Assembly (NCBI GenBank): GCA_016196035.1
Contig: JACPYM010000029.1
Coordinates: 1 to 64,000 of the forward strand
Length of the DNA stretch: 64,000 nt
Source of the DNA: Acidobacteriota bacterium
GTDB taxonomy: Bacteria; Acidobacteriota; Blastocatellia; RBC074
Direction of reading: 5' to 3'
Shown here: positions 33,988 through 43,677 of the stretch, piece after piece
Position numbering within the stretch: position 1 is the stretch's first letter
Layout: each line of letters starts with the position of its first letter
Made by a program: the position numbers and the translations under genes
Notes under the pieces: model-generated
What the model was told of the DNA's origin: nothing
Databases searched by the model: none
Seen by the model: the letters and a program-made list of their open reading frames with translations, nothing else

Positions 33988-36759
33988 ATGCAAATCAACT
34001 TTGAGACAATTCGTCAGCACGCAGGGGAAAAGCTGCGGCGCATCGAAGCCCAACCGACTCCGGCAGAGCGGCTGAGCGCGCTCAAAAAGTTTTTGAAAAT
34101 CGAAACGCAACGGCTGCAATTGCGGCACCGTTTCGGCATCAGCGGTTCACAAATTGTCGCCGCGCGCAGTTTGATTGTTGATCTGGTGATCCAGCGCATC
34201 GCCCGCACCGCCGCCGAAGAGTTGCAGCACGACGCGGCCAAAGTTCCTTTTGCGGTGATTGCGTTGGGCGGTTATGGCCGCGTGGAACTCGCGCCGCATT
34301 CGGACATTGACGTGATGTTTTTGCATCAAGGCCGCAAGGAAGCGGCCGCCGCCGCGTTGCTGAGCGAAAAGATGCTCTACCTGCTCTGGGACATGGGGTT
34401 CAGCGTGGGTCACAGTAACCGCAGCGTGAGTGAGTGTCTGGCTGAAGCGAAAGACGACAATATCACGCGCAATTCGTTGATTGATGCGCGGCTGCTCTGG
34501 GGCAGCGAAACGCTGTTTGAACAATTGACCGAGCGGATCGACGATGAAATTTTCAGCAATTCGCGGGGGCAGCAGCAGGCTTTGCTGGGACAGATTTTGG
34601 CCGACCGGACAGGGCGTTATGAGAAATTCGGCAACGTCGCCTGTTTACAAGAGCCAAACGTAAAAGAGACTGCTGGCGGCTTACGTGATTTGCATACGCT
34701 GTTGTGGGCCACGCGTGTGGCCCACGGCAAAGCGAACCTGATTGATTTGGTGGCGGAGGGCGTAGTGCCCGAACGGGACGCCAAGGCCATCACGGCGGCT
34801 TATGACTTTTTGCTGCGCGTGCGCAACGAAATGCATTTCGCCACGGCACGGCGCACTGATGCCTTGACGCTGGATTTGCAACAGCAGGTTGCGCACAGCT
34901 TCGGGTACATCGACAGCGCCGAAGCGCAGGCGTCGGAAAGTTTCATGCGCGACTATTACCTGCACGCACGGCGCTTGCACAGTCTGTGCGAAGCGCATTT
35001 GCAGCGGGCGGCGAGCAAGCAGGAAAAGAAACGCTGGTTCAGCCGCGCGCGCACCATGTCGGCCCAAGGCGGGTTCGTGATGCGCGATGGCGTGCTCGAT
35101 GTCGAAAAGACCGCGACCGAATTGGCCGAGACTGCGTTGGCCGAGCCTACCCTGGATGGCCACCGCATGTTGCTGGCGTTTAGCTATGCCCAAGCGACCG
35201 GCGCGCCGTTCAGCGTGAATTTGCAGGAGTTGGTGCAAGCCAACCTGGCCGCCGTCAATAAAACTTTTCGCGCTTCGACGGACGTGGCGCAGACCTTTAT
35301 GAAGTTGTTGCGCGCCAAAGGCCGTGTCGCGGCGGGCTTGCGGCTGATGCACGAAGTCGGTTTCCTGGCCAAATATCTGCCGGAATTTGGCCGCGTGACC
35401 TGTCTGGTGCAACACGATCTTTATCACCGCTTCACCGTGGATGAGCATACGTTGCGCACCATCGAAGTGCTGGATGAACTCGCCAATTCGCGCAACAAAC
35501 AATTGGAACGCTACCGTGCGCTGTATCAGGAGATCAGCGATCCGGCCATCCTGCACATGGGCTTGTTGATGCACGACATCGGCAAAGGCCTGGGCGGCGG
35601 CCACACCGAGAAAGGCATCAAGATTGCCGAGCGTGTCTGCGAACGGTTGCAACTGGATGCACAGGCCAGCGAACAGATCGTCTTTTTGGTGCGGCAGCAC
35701 TTGCTGATGGCGCACATCGCGCAACGCCGCGATTTGAGCGACGAAAAAATCGTGCGCGATTTTGCCGCCCAGATCGGTACGCTCGACAGCTTGAATATGC
35801 TGACACTGCTCACCTATGGCGACATCAATGGCGTCGGGCCGGGCGTTTGGAGCGAGTGGAAAGACACGCTGTTGTGGGAGCTTTACAGCAAAGCGCGCGC
35901 GTTGCTGGTGCCTGAACCGGAACACGATGAGACGGCGGAACGCTTGCGCGAGCGCATCGTCAGGATGCTGGCGAGCGAGGTGGATTACGCCGAAGTGCAA
36001 CAGCATTTCGCGATGTTGCCCGAAGATTACGCGCGCTTCACCGCGCCGCAGGTGATCATCGAACACATTCGGCTGGCGCATGCGCTGAATTCACGGCGCG
36101 TCAAAACCAGTTGGCGCGTCAATGCGCAATCCAAGTGCACTGACTTGCACGTGTGCGCGCGCAACCGGCGCGGTCTCTTCGCCAATCTGGCCGGAGCGCT
36201 GACGGCGCAAGGCGTCAACATTCTAAGTGTGAGTTTGAACACGCGGACGGACGGTCTGGCGGTGGATTCGTTCAAAGTCAGCGACACCGTCGGCGAACCG
36301 TTGGCCGATCCACAGCGCTGGGAACAGATTGACGACTCGATCAAGCGTGTCCTCAGCGGTGAGTTAGACATTGCGGCTGCCGTGGCAAAACGCTTGCACG
36401 CGCAAACGGCGTCGCGGTTCAGCAAGCGTAAAACGGCGCTGCCCAAAGCGGTGCAACGCGCCGCCAAGCTGAGTTGGGATAATCAATCGTCGGATAAAAG
36501 CACGATTTTGGAAGTCCAAACGGCTGATCGTTTGGGTTTGGCTTACAAGCTTGCGAGCACGCTGGCGAGCCTGTCGCTCGACATTGTGTTTGCGAAAGTG
36601 GCCACCGAAAAGCATCTGGCACTGGATGTGTTTTATGTGACCGATGCAGCGGGGCGAAAATTACCTGACAGTGAATTGGCAGAACTTGAGCGCGCGCTTC
36701 GCGCGGTGCTTGATGAGCCAATCAAACCATTGCCACAGGTTTCTGCGGGTCGCGGTTAG
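33988..36759 (+). CDS. glnD: PII uridylyltransferase / uridylyl-removing enzyme
   Basis: GlnD senses glutamine and adds or removes UMP on PII. Domain order over about 923 residues: nucleotidyltransferase with VIALGGYGRVELAPHSDIDVMF (Gly-Gly and the catalytic DxD), the GlnD-type helical domain, an HD hydrolase (VDEHTLRTIEVLDEL, LLMHDIGKGLGGGHTEKG with HD), and two C-terminal ACT domains (CARNRRGLFANLAGALTAQGVNIL; TADRLGLAYKLASTLASLSLDI) that bind glutamine. ATG 33988 and TTG 33970 are both possible starts; neither has a good ribosome site. It leads directly into amtB and glnK, its protein partner. Confidence 0.95.
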   Translation: MQINFETIRQHAGEKLRRIEAQPTPAERLSALKKFLKIETQRLQLRHRFGISGSQIVAARSLIVDLVIQRIARTAAEELQHDAAKVPFAVIALGGYGRVELAPHSDIDVMFLHQGRKEAAAAALLSEKMLYLLWDMGFSVGHSNRSVSECLAEAKDDNITRNSLIDARLLWGSETLFEQLTERIDDEIFSNSRGQQQALLGQILADRTGRYEKFGNVACLQEPNVKETAGGLRDLHTLLWATRVAHGKANLIDLVAEGVVPERDAKAITAAYDFLLRVRNEMHFATARRTDALTLDLQQQVAHSFGYIDSAEAQASESFMRDYYLHARRLHSLCEAHLQRAASKQEKKRWFSRARTMSAQGGFVMRDGVLDVEKTATELAETALAEPTLDGHRMLLAFSYAQATGAPFSVNLQELVQANLAAVNKTFRASTDVAQTFMKLLRAKGRVAAGLRLMHEVGFLAKYLPEFGRVTCLVQHDLYHRFTVDEHTLRTIEVLDELANSRNKQLERYRALYQEISDPAILHMGLLMHDIGKGLGGGHTEKGIKIAERVCERLQLDAQASEQIVFLVRQHLLMAHIAQRRDLSDEKIVRDFAAQIGTLDSLNMLTLLTYGDINGVGPGVWSEWKDTLLWELYSKARALLVPEPEHDETAERLRERIVRMLASEVDYAEVQQHFAMLPEDYARFTAPQVIIEHIRLAHALNSRRVKTSWRVNAQSKCTDLHVCARNRRGLFANLAGALTAQGVNILSVSLNTRTDGLAVDSFKVSDTVGEPLADPQRWEQIDDSIKRVLSGELDIAAAVAKRLHAQTASRFSKRKTALPKAVQRAAKLSWDNQSSDKSTILEVQTADRLGLAYKLASTLASLSLDIVFAKVATEKHLALDVFYVTDAAGRKLPDSELAELERALRAVLDEPIKPLPQVSAGRG

Positions 36760-36802
36760 ATCCATCAACACAAAGCAAAATTCAATCGAGGAGATACCAG
36801 CT

Positions 36803-38293
36803 ATGAGAAGAGTAGTTCCCCTACAGCGCGTAGTGTGCGCGCTGCTAGGAATCATGGCCTTGCCGCTAATGGCATTGGCCCAAACACCATCATCGTCCCC
36901 ATCGTTGGAAGAACGCCTGGCGAAGGCCGAGGCCGCCGTGGCCAGCGCCCAAACAGCAGGCGATAACGCCTGGATGCTGGTCTGTTCAGCCCTGGTTTTG
37001 CTGATGACCGGGCCGGGGCTGGCGCTGTTTTATGGCGGTCTGGTGCGGCGCAAGAATGTGCTGGGCACGATGATGCAAAGCTTCATTATGATGGCCGTGA
37101 TTACGGTCGTCTGGGCGCTGTTTGGCTATAGTTTGGCCTTTGCGAAAGGCAGCGCGTTTATTGGCGGATTGGGCCATCTGTTCTTGAAAGGTGTGGGCGC
37201 TGAGCCTTCGGTTTACGCCGGGACGATCCCCGCGCAGACCTTCATGGTCTATCAGTTGATGTTTGCCATCATCACGCCCGCGCTGATCACGGGCGCGTTT
37301 GCCGAACGCATGAAGTTTTCGGCGATGTTGCTCTTTTGCACGCTGTGGGCTGTGGTCGTGTACTTCCCGCTGGCCCATATGGTTTGGGGCGATGGCGGTT
37401 ATTTGAACGCCTTTCTGGGCGGCAAAATTCCGGCGCTCGATTTTGCGGGCGGTACGGTGGTGCATATTTCATCGGGTTTTTCGGCGCTGGTTTGTGCGCT
37501 CTATTTGGGCAAACGGCTGGGCTATCCGAAAACACCCTTTGCGCCGCATAACCTGGTGCTCAGCGTGATTGGCGCGTGCTTGCTGTGGGTGGGCTGGTTC
37601 GGCTTCAACGCGGGCAGTGCGGTGGCGGCGGGCAGTTTGGCTTCGAGCGCGTTTGTGGCGACGCATTTTGGCGCAGCGGCGGCGACACTTGGCTGGCTGT
37701 TAGTGGAATGGCTCAAGCAGGGCAAGCCGACGGTCTTGGGCGGCATTTCGGGCGCGGTGGCCGGCTTGGTCGGCATTACGCCGGCGGCGGGCTTCGTGAC
37801 GCCGATGGGCGCGCTGGCGGTCGGTTTCATCGCCGGTGTGGTTTGCTTTTTTGCCGTGACCGAGTTGAAGAAGAAATTGGGTTATGACGATTCACTCGAT
37901 GCCTTTGGCGTGCACGGCGTGGGCGGGTTCACGGGCGCGATTCTGACGGGTGTTTTTGCCAACAGCGCGGTCAACACGGTGTTCAAAGATGCGAATGGCA
38001 AGCCGCTGCCGAGTGGTTTGCTGGAAGGCAATGGCAAGCAGGTCGTCAATCAATTGGTGGCCTCGCTGATTGCGATTGTGCTGGGGATGGTTGCTTCTTA
38101 CATCATCCTGAAAATCGTGGACGCAACGGTGGGCGTGCGCGTGACGGGTGAAGATGAAAGCGTCGGTCTCGATCTGTCGCAGCACGGCGAAGAGGGCTAC
38201 AACTTGGATGCCGATTTGGGCACGACCATAGGGAGTGGCACGGCCTTGAGCGGTCACAGTTTTGCCGCCGCGACGGCAACGGCCAATGAATAA
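36803..38293 (+). CDS. amtB: ammonium transporter 1
   Basis: A 496-residue ammonium channel. Signal sequence (residues 1-26) and a short extracytoplasmic linker precede the eleven-helix core: MTGPGLALFYGGLVRRKN, AFAERMKFSAMLLF, the pore histidines in TVVHISSGFSALVCAL and DAFGVHGVGGFTG, and GWFGFNAGSA. The cytoplasmic tail DLSQHGEEGYN is the standard AmtB tail that PII contacts. ATG 36803 has GAGGAG eight bases upstream. 43 bases after glnD and upstream of glnK, so transport and its regulator are co-encoded. Confidence 0.95.
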   Translation: MRRVVPLQRVVCALLGIMALPLMALAQTPSSSPSLEERLAKAEAAVASAQTAGDNAWMLVCSALVLLMTGPGLALFYGGLVRRKNVLGTMMQSFIMMAVITVVWALFGYSLAFAKGSAFIGGLGHLFLKGVGAEPSVYAGTIPAQTFMVYQLMFAIITPALITGAFAERMKFSAMLLFCTLWAVVVYFPLAHMVWGDGGYLNAFLGGKIPALDFAGGTVVHISSGFSALVCALYLGKRLGYPKTPFAPHNLVLSVIGACLLWVGWFGFNAGSAVAAGSLASSAFVATHFGAAAATLGWLLVEWLKQGKPTVLGGISGAVAGLVGITPAAGFVTPMGALAVGFIAGVVCFFAVTELKKKLGYDDSLDAFGVHGVGGFTGAILTGVFANSAVNTVFKDANGKPLPSGLLEGNGKQVVNQLVASLIAIVLGMVASYIILKIVDATVGVRVTGEDESVGLDLSQHGEEGYNLDADLGTTIGSGTALSGHSFAAATATANE

Positions 38294-38300
38294 CTCAAGT

Positions 38301-38390
38301 ACGGTACCGCGCGCGTCAGCAAGCGGGGTTTGAGCATGCGCACGGTTAGCAGCAGCGTGAGTTTCCGCTGGCTGACGCGCGCGGTACCGT
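38301..38390. repeat. dispersed palindromic repeat, copy 1 (GTACCGCGCGCGTCAGC arms)
   Basis: Arms 38301-38326 and 38365-38390 are 26 bases with one mismatch, enclosing a 38-base loop. Nearly the same arms recur at 57809-57906. Lies eight bases after amtB, before glnK. Confidence 0.85.
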
Positions 38391-38402
38391 CCCGATCGAT
38401 AG

Positions 38403-38762
<360 letters not shown>

Positions 38763-38771
38763 GTCGTGAAA

Positions 38772-38873
38772 GTCTTGAGAAGTCCGGGAAAGTCTCGTGA
38801 AGTCTGGGGAAAGTCTGGCCCGGCTTTACGAGACTCTCAGGACTTCACAAGACTTTCCCAAATTTCTCAAGAC
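38772..38873. repeat. long inverted repeat of GAAAGTCT words
   Basis: Arms 38772-38804 and 38841-38873 are about 33 bases with a few mismatches, mostly compatible with G-U pairing. Built from repeated GAAAGTCT/GAAGTC words. Located between glnK and the second amtB; no T-run follows, so it is not a classic terminator. Confidence 0.8.
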
Positions 38874-38970
38874 TGACTGACTTATCCATCAACCAACCAC
38901 CCATAGCAGGCGGAAGCAGCAAATTGACGATCACCATCAATAGCCCGACAGGGCAAAAGGGAGAAACACA

Positions 38971-40623
38971 ATGCAGCGGATAAAAGCTATTGGGCTGGCA
39001 GTCGGCGTCATGCTGGCGCTCTTGTGCTGGGGCGGTTTTAACGCCCGCAGTAACTGGCTGGGAATGACCAACGTTCAGGCGCAGACGGCTGATCCGTCGG
39101 GCGCCAACACAGGCGCGGCGGGCGACATCACCGCCAAAGACGCGGGCAAGCCGACGCTCGATGAAGTGGCCGCGACGGTCGGTCATAACAAAATCGCGAT
39201 CAACTTCATCTGGGTGTTGGTCGCCGGTTTTCTGGTGATGTTCATGCAGGCGGGCTTTGCGCTGGCCGAGACGGGTTTTTGCCGCGCCAAAAATGCCGCG
39301 CATACGATGTCTATGAACCTGATGGTTTATGCGGTCGGCATGATCGGCTTCTGGATTTCCGGCTTTGCTTTGATGATGGGTGGGATTGGTTCCATCCCGG
39401 CGTTGGGCACGGCGACGTCTGTGCTCAATCATGAATTCACGATTACGCTGGCTGGGAAGACCTTTGGCCTGTTCGGCCTCAAAGGATTTTTCCTGAGCTT
39501 CGGCACCTACGACGTGGCGGTTTTCGGGCTGTTCCTTTTCGCCATGGTCTTTATGGATACGGCGGCGACGATTCCGACGGGCGCGATGGCTGAACGCTGG
39601 AAATTTTCCGCCTTCATCATCTTCTCGTTTTTTATGGGCGCGCTGGTCTATCCCATCTTCGGCAACTGGGTGTGGGGCGGCGGCTGGCTGGCGACGCTCG
39701 GTTCAAATTTCGGCTTGGGCCACGGCTTTGTTGATTACGCCGGGTCATCGGTCGTGCACATGACGGGTGGCGTGACGGCCTTTGTCGGCGCGAAACTGCT
39801 GGGGCCGCGCATTGGGAAATTTACGCGCGAAGGCAAACCGGTGGCGTTGCCAGGGCACGATCTGCCGATGGCCTTGCTGGGGGTTTTCATTCTGGCCTTT
39901 GGCTGGTTCGGCTTTAACGCGGGCAGCAGCCTGGCGGGCGGCGACTTGCGCATCAGCGTCATTGCTACCAACACCATGCTGGCTTCGGCCACGGGTGCGT
40001 TTGCCAGTGCGCTCTATGTTTGGAAGCGGCTGGGCAAGCCCGATCCGAGCATGATCGCCAATGGGATGCTCGCCGGTTTGGTCGCCATCACCGCGCCCTG
40101 CGCGTTTGTCACCAGTTGGGCGGCGGCCTTAATCGGCGTTATCGCCGGGGTGCTGGTGGTGGAAAGCATCCTCTTCTTTGAGCAAAAGATGAAGATTGAC
40201 GATCCGGTCGGCGCGATTTCGGTGCACGGCGTGAACGGCTTTTGGGGCGTGGTGAGTTTGGGGTTGTTCGCCGACGGCACGTATGGCGACGGTTACAACG
40301 CGGTGACGGGCGGCGTGAAAGGTTTGTTTTATGGCGATGCCAAGCAATTCATCGCGCAACTCATCGGGCCAGTGGTCAATATCGTTTTCGTCGGCTTGGC
40401 CTTCTATCTGATTTACAAATTGGTAGACAAACTCGTCGGTCACCGGGTGGACGCCGAAGTCGAAATCGGCGGTCTCGATCTGCCGGAGATGGGCGCGCTG
40501 GCTTATCCCGACTTCCAGGTTTTATCGGGCGGGCCTGGCAGCAGCTTTACGCCGTCATCAAATAGTGCGCTGGCGAGTAGCGAAAACGTCCCGCTCGGCG
40601 TTCCACTCACGGAAATCCGCTGA
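38971..40623 (+). CDS. ammonium transporter 2
   Basis: A second, distinct ammonium channel of 550 residues. It has a signal-type N-terminal helix, a roughly 50-residue extracytoplasmic linker and the Amt core: MFMQAGFALAETGFCRAKNA, MDTAATIPTGAMAERWKFSAF, pore histidines in SSVVHMTGGVTAFVGA and ISVHGVNGFWG, GWFGFNAGSSLAGGD. The tail GLDLPEMGALAYPDF is the PII-contact type seen in a second Amt subclass. The last 35 residues (SSFTPSSNSALASSE...) are low complexity. It is quite different from transporter 1, so the two are old paralogues. Two amtB genes around one glnK suggest different affinity or roles. Confidence 0.94.
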   Translation: MQRIKAIGLAVGVMLALLCWGGFNARSNWLGMTNVQAQTADPSGANTGAAGDITAKDAGKPTLDEVAATVGHNKIAINFIWVLVAGFLVMFMQAGFALAETGFCRAKNAAHTMSMNLMVYAVGMIGFWISGFALMMGGIGSIPALGTATSVLNHEFTITLAGKTFGLFGLKGFFLSFGTYDVAVFGLFLFAMVFMDTAATIPTGAMAERWKFSAFIIFSFFMGALVYPIFGNWVWGGGWLATLGSNFGLGHGFVDYAGSSVVHMTGGVTAFVGAKLLGPRIGKFTREGKPVALPGHDLPMALLGVFILAFGWFGFNAGSSLAGGDLRISVIATNTMLASATGAFASALYVWKRLGKPDPSMIANGMLAGLVAITAPCAFVTSWAAALIGVIAGVLVVESILFFEQKMKIDDPVGAISVHGVNGFWGVVSLGLFADGTYGDGYNAVTGGVKGLFYGDAKQFIAQLIGPVVNIVFVGLAFYLIYKLVDKLVGHRVDAEVEIGGLDLPEMGALAYPDFQVLSGGPGSSFTPSSNSALASSENVPLGVPLTEIR

Positions 40624-40770
40624 GCGCTGGCGCATGCCAGCCGCCGCGAAACAGCAAAACGCCAGGGCTTCCGCGCTTGGTTGCAGATTTATCACCGCAA
40701 CCCCAAAGAGGCCCTGCAAGCATACTGAAAAAGGTGCTTAGCATACGAACTCAATTGAGGAGATGACACA

Positions 40771-41490
40771 ATGACTATGAAACACAGTAAATTCGCGCTT
40801 CTGCTCGGCCTTTTCGGCCTCTTGCTGGCCGTTAGCCCCTCAGCGTTGGCGCAATCCACGATCTTCAACATTCCTTCGACCGATGTCGTGGCGAAAAAGA
40901 AGACTTATTTTGAATTCGATCTGATCACACACCTGGAAGGCCACAAAGACGGCGGCTTTCAAACCTATGTCCCGCGCGTCGTCGTGGGTGTGGGCAAAGG
41001 CGTCGAAGTGGGCGTGAACGTCGCCGCGACCGATTCCATCGGCTCCACGCTGCTCTATGTGCAACCCAACATTAAGTGGCAGTTTTACGCCAACGAAGAC
41101 AAGGGCGTGGCGACAACGATGGGCGCGATTGCCTTCACGCCGCTCAAAGATCGCAAGTCCAATGACAGCTTCGGACTGTTTTATGGCAACGTCAGCAAGA
41201 AATTCAAAGGCGATTATGGCCCGCGCTTCACGGTCGGCGGTTATGGCCTGGCCGGTTACGACTACGCGGGGCTGGATAAAGGCGGCGCGATGGTCGGCTA
41301 TGAGCAACCCGTCGGCAAGAAGGCCAGTTTTGTGGCGGATTGGTTCAGCGGCAAGAACGGCTTTGGCTATGTGACGCCGGGGTTTTCGTTCACCTTGCCG
41401 AAGAGCAGCCTGTTCAACATTGGTTACAGCATCGGCAATTATGGCCGGAAGAATAACGGGCTGTTCGTTTATTACGGCATTACGTTCTAA
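40771..41490 (+). CDS. putative outer-membrane beta-barrel protein B
   Basis: A 239-residue exported protein, paralogue of the one in the chemosensory operon (29197-29925). Signal peptide ends near SALAQS. Shared segments include PSTDVVAK, PRVVVGVGKGVEVG, PNIKWQFYAN, NVSKKFKGDYGPRFT, GYEQP and FSGKNGFGYVTPGFSF. It ends in YYGITF, again with the terminal Phe of outer-membrane barrels. GAGGAGA lies seven bases before ATG 40771. It follows amtB2 by 147 bases and may be the last gene of the nitrogen cluster; a role in passage of ammonium or another small solute across the outer membrane is a guess. Confidence 0.75.
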   Translation: MTMKHSKFALLLGLFGLLLAVSPSALAQSTIFNIPSTDVVAKKKTYFEFDLITHLEGHKDGGFQTYVPRVVVGVGKGVEVGVNVAATDSIGSTLLYVQPNIKWQFYANEDKGVATTMGAIAFTPLKDRKSNDSFGLFYGNVSKKFKGDYGPRFTVGGYGLAGYDYAGLDKGGAMVGYEQPVGKKASFVADWFSGKNGFGYVTPGFSFTLPKSSLFNIGYSIGNYGRKNNGLFVYYGITF

Positions 41491-41500
41491 AGAGATTTTT

Positions 41501-41543
<43 letters not shown>

Positions 41544-41650
41544 GCGGCGGGCCGTCAAGGCTCGCCGCGCTTTCTGCGCGCAGGCAGACGCGATTGCACG
41601 GTATTCACTGAAATTCGTTGCGTGCGCTTGCGTGTTCCTGCGCGGAACAA

Positions 41651-41725
<75 letters not shown>

Positions 41726-41777
41726 GAGGTAGCGGACGAGTCAAAAGGGGAGTCTCGAAAAGACGGGCTGCAAATGT

Positions 41778-42050
41778 TTAACGCGGCGGGATGGTCATGA
41801 TGACTTCTTTGGCGCTCAACGTAAGCAGCGGATGTTTGACCAGCGGTTGAAATTCATAGCGCTGCCCCGGTTCCAAGCCGCCGATTTCCGCCGTGAAGGC
41901 GCCCGTCGTTGTGCGCGTCACCAGCGGCGTTGGCTGCCACGGACGCGACGTGAATTCGGTTGCTTCGGTACGGACGCGATATTGAAAGTCGGCTTCGACC
42001 GCAGCAGTCTTGCCCAGGTCATCCAGGCGGCCTTCGACGATGACGGCTTT
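41778..42050 (-). pseudogene. possible FN3-like C-terminal remnant
   Basis: On the minus strand a coherent frame of about 90 codons with no start codon at its head runs to TAA 41778-41780. It encodes VIVEGRLDDLGKTAAVEADF, YRVRTEATEFTSRPW, GAFTAEIGGLEPGQRYEF and VKHPLLTLSAKEVIMT. The pattern of strands and the LEPGQRYEF motif look like a fibronectin-type or fucosidase-type C-terminal domain. It begins right at the stop of the cyclase gene but in another frame. It is either the tail of a decayed gene or a C-terminal extension separated by a frameshift. No start codon or ribosome site found. Confidence 0.4.
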
Positions 42051-42052
42051 CT

Positions 42053-42925
42053 TTAGGGCAGCAGCGCCACGATGCGCACGGGGCCGCCCGTGCCGCCTTT
42101 GATTTTCATGGGCAAGGCAATAATCGTCGCACCGATGGGCGGCACGCGTTCGATAAAGGCGACGTTTTCCAAGCCATAAATGTTGGCGCCGTTCAGCACC
42201 TGATGCGCGATGAAGTCTTTGGTTTGACCGTAATCCAGACTGGCGGTGTCAATGCCGACGCCGTTGACTTTGCGCTCTTGGGCGAGGAATTCGGCGGCTT
42301 CTTTGGAGATGCCAGGGAAGTGCAGATTGGCCGTGTCGCCTTTGACAGCGGTGCCCAGATAACGTTTTTTGTCCGGCCAGAATTGGCCCCAACCCGTTTG
42401 CACCAGGACGATGTTGCCTGCGGGAAGAGGGCCGTAATCTTTTTCCCAGGCCCGGATGTCGGCCACGGTCAGCCGGTAATCGCGGTCTTGGTCGCAGGCT
42501 TTGCGGATGTCAATTTTGCTGACCGGGCCGATCAGCCGTTGCAACGGCAATTCATCCATCGAGGCTTTGCCTTCGCCGAAATGGATCGGCGCGTCCACGT
42601 GCGTGCCGCCATGTTCGCTGGCGCTGTAACGCCCCGCCGTGTACCACCAGCCAGCCGCCGATCGGCCCCAGGCTTCTTTTTCCCATTTGAAGGGTTGCGC
42701 AGTCGGCCAATAGATCGTTTGATCGTCGAAGTTGTAGGTCAGGTCAACGACTTTGGCGGTATTGAGGGCGGTCGTCGTCGCCGGTGAACTGGTGGGTTGC
42801 GCCTGGTCGGAGTCCCGTTTTTCGGGGGCTTTTGTCGGGCGGTTCCATGCAAAGAGCGCCAGACCTGTCACCAGCAGTCCGGCGATGAAGGCGAGCAAGA
42901 TTTTGTGATGATGATGAATAACCAT
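42053..42925 (-). CDS. cyclase family protein (kynurenine formamidase-like), membrane-anchored
   Basis: A 290-residue enzyme of PF04199. The N terminus (MVIHHHHKILLAFIAGLLVTGLALFAW) is a signal or anchor helix. The domain carries the metal-binding motif HGGTHVDAPIHF (the family HxGTHxDxPxH), plus LTYNFDDQTIYWP, ILVQTGWGQFW-like and GVGIDTASLDYG segments. Relatives are Zn- or Mn-dependent amidohydrolases acting on formylkynurenine, isatin or unknown amides. AGGAG lies six bases before the ATG. Third gene of a minus-strand operon, thirteen bases after the methyltransferase stop. Substrate unknown. Confidence 0.88.
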   Translation of the reverse strand: MVIHHHHKILLAFIAGLLVTGLALFAWNRPTKAPEKRDSDQAQPTSSPATTTALNTAKVVDLTYNFDDQTIYWPTAQPFKWEKEAWGRSAAGWWYTAGRYSASEHGGTHVDAPIHFGEGKASMDELPLQRLIGPVSKIDIRKACDQDRDYRLTVADIRAWEKDYGPLPAGNIVLVQTGWGQFWPDKKRYLGTAVKGDTANLHFPGISKEAAEFLAQERKVNGVGIDTASLDYGQTKDFIAHQVLNGANIYGLENVAFIERVPPIGATIIALPMKIKGGTGGPVRIVALLP

Positions 42926-42938
42926 GCCATTCTCCTGT

Positions 42939-43562
42939 TTATGTTTGCGGCTTTGCGATTCCGCGATACATCTCGGCCAGCACGCGCGGCGCTTTGGGCA
43001 ACAGGAAGCGCTCGAGTTCGGCGAGCTTGAAGCCAGCTTGTGTAATCAGCCGGTCAATGGGTCGGTTCATATTGCAACCCACACCGATGATCTTTTGCAA
43101 TGGATTGAAGCGATCCTGTTTACGCGCCACTTCGGCATCGTCGCTGCGCCCGTGTTCAAAGAAAATGAATTGCCCCGCCGGTTTGAGCACGCGGCGAATT
43201 TCGGCCAGGGCGGGCGCGGTGTTGGCGATGGAACAAAGCGTCAAGGTCGAGACGACCGAATCGAATGATTGATCGGCAAACGGCAAACGGCCTTGCGCAT
43301 CCAGTTGCAGCTTCGTCACGGGAATCGGACACGCGGCGAGGCGGCGCGCCACCCGCCGTTGCAGCATGTTTTCGGAATCGAAGACCGTCAATTCCGTTAC
43401 GGCGGCGGGGTAGTAAGGCAGATTCAACCCCGTGCCGAAGCCGATTTCGAGCGTCTGGCCACGCGCGGACGCCAGTGCGCGCTGCCGGTATTTGCCGAAT
43501 TCCGGCGTGCCCAGTGTCCAATCGAGCAGGCAGGGAAAGATGAATTTGGCGTAGATGCCCAT
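42939..43562 (-). CDS. class I SAM-dependent methyltransferase
   Basis: A 207-residue methyltransferase with the SAM-binding motif TLEIGFGTGLNLPYYP, a post-I acidic residue in VFDSEN, LPFADQSFDSVVSTLTLCSI and VLKPAGQFIFFEHGRSDD. This pattern is like the phospholipid/METTL7-type small methyltransferases that work at membranes; the opening YAKFIFPCLLDWTL could be an amphipathic membrane contact. ATG 43562 is 16 bases after a 32-residue membrane peptide gene and 13 bases before the cyclase gene, so the three form an operon. No good ribosome site; coupling with the upstream peptide is likely. Confidence 0.88.
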   Translation of the reverse strand: MGIYAKFIFPCLLDWTLGTPEFGKYRQRALASARGQTLEIGFGTGLNLPYYPAAVTELTVFDSENMLQRRVARRLAACPIPVTKLQLDAQGRLPFADQSFDSVVSTLTLCSIANTAPALAEIRRVLKPAGQFIFFEHGRSDDAEVARKQDRFNPLQKIIGVGCNMNRPIDRLITQAGFKLAELERFLLPKAPRVLAEMYRGIAKPQT

Positions 43563-43578
43563 AGGCCGCAGCGACGGA

Positions 43579-43677
43579 TTACTTTTCCGGGGTGGAGTTG
43601 TTTTTCTTGTCGAGGTACATCTTGATGCCGCCGCCAATCATGATCAGGATTCCCAGCACAAACAGAATTACAAGCAT
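43579..43677 (-). CDS. 32-residue single-helix membrane peptide
   Basis: ATG 43677 to stop 43579 encodes MLVILFVLGILIMIGGGIKM followed by a charged tail (YLDKKNNSTPEK). It is a single hydrophobic helix with a positive cytoplasmic end. An AAAAGGAG ribosome site sits seven bases before ATG, strong evidence for translation. It leads the methyltransferase-cyclase operon. Function unknown; it may anchor or regulate the methyltransferase. Confidence 0.65.
   Translation of the reverse strand: MLVILFVLGILIMIGGGIKMYLDKKNNSTPEK

Noticed and set aside
34681-36081. Minus-strand frame opposite glnD
   Set aside because: Antisense GC-codon shadow without recognisable motifs.
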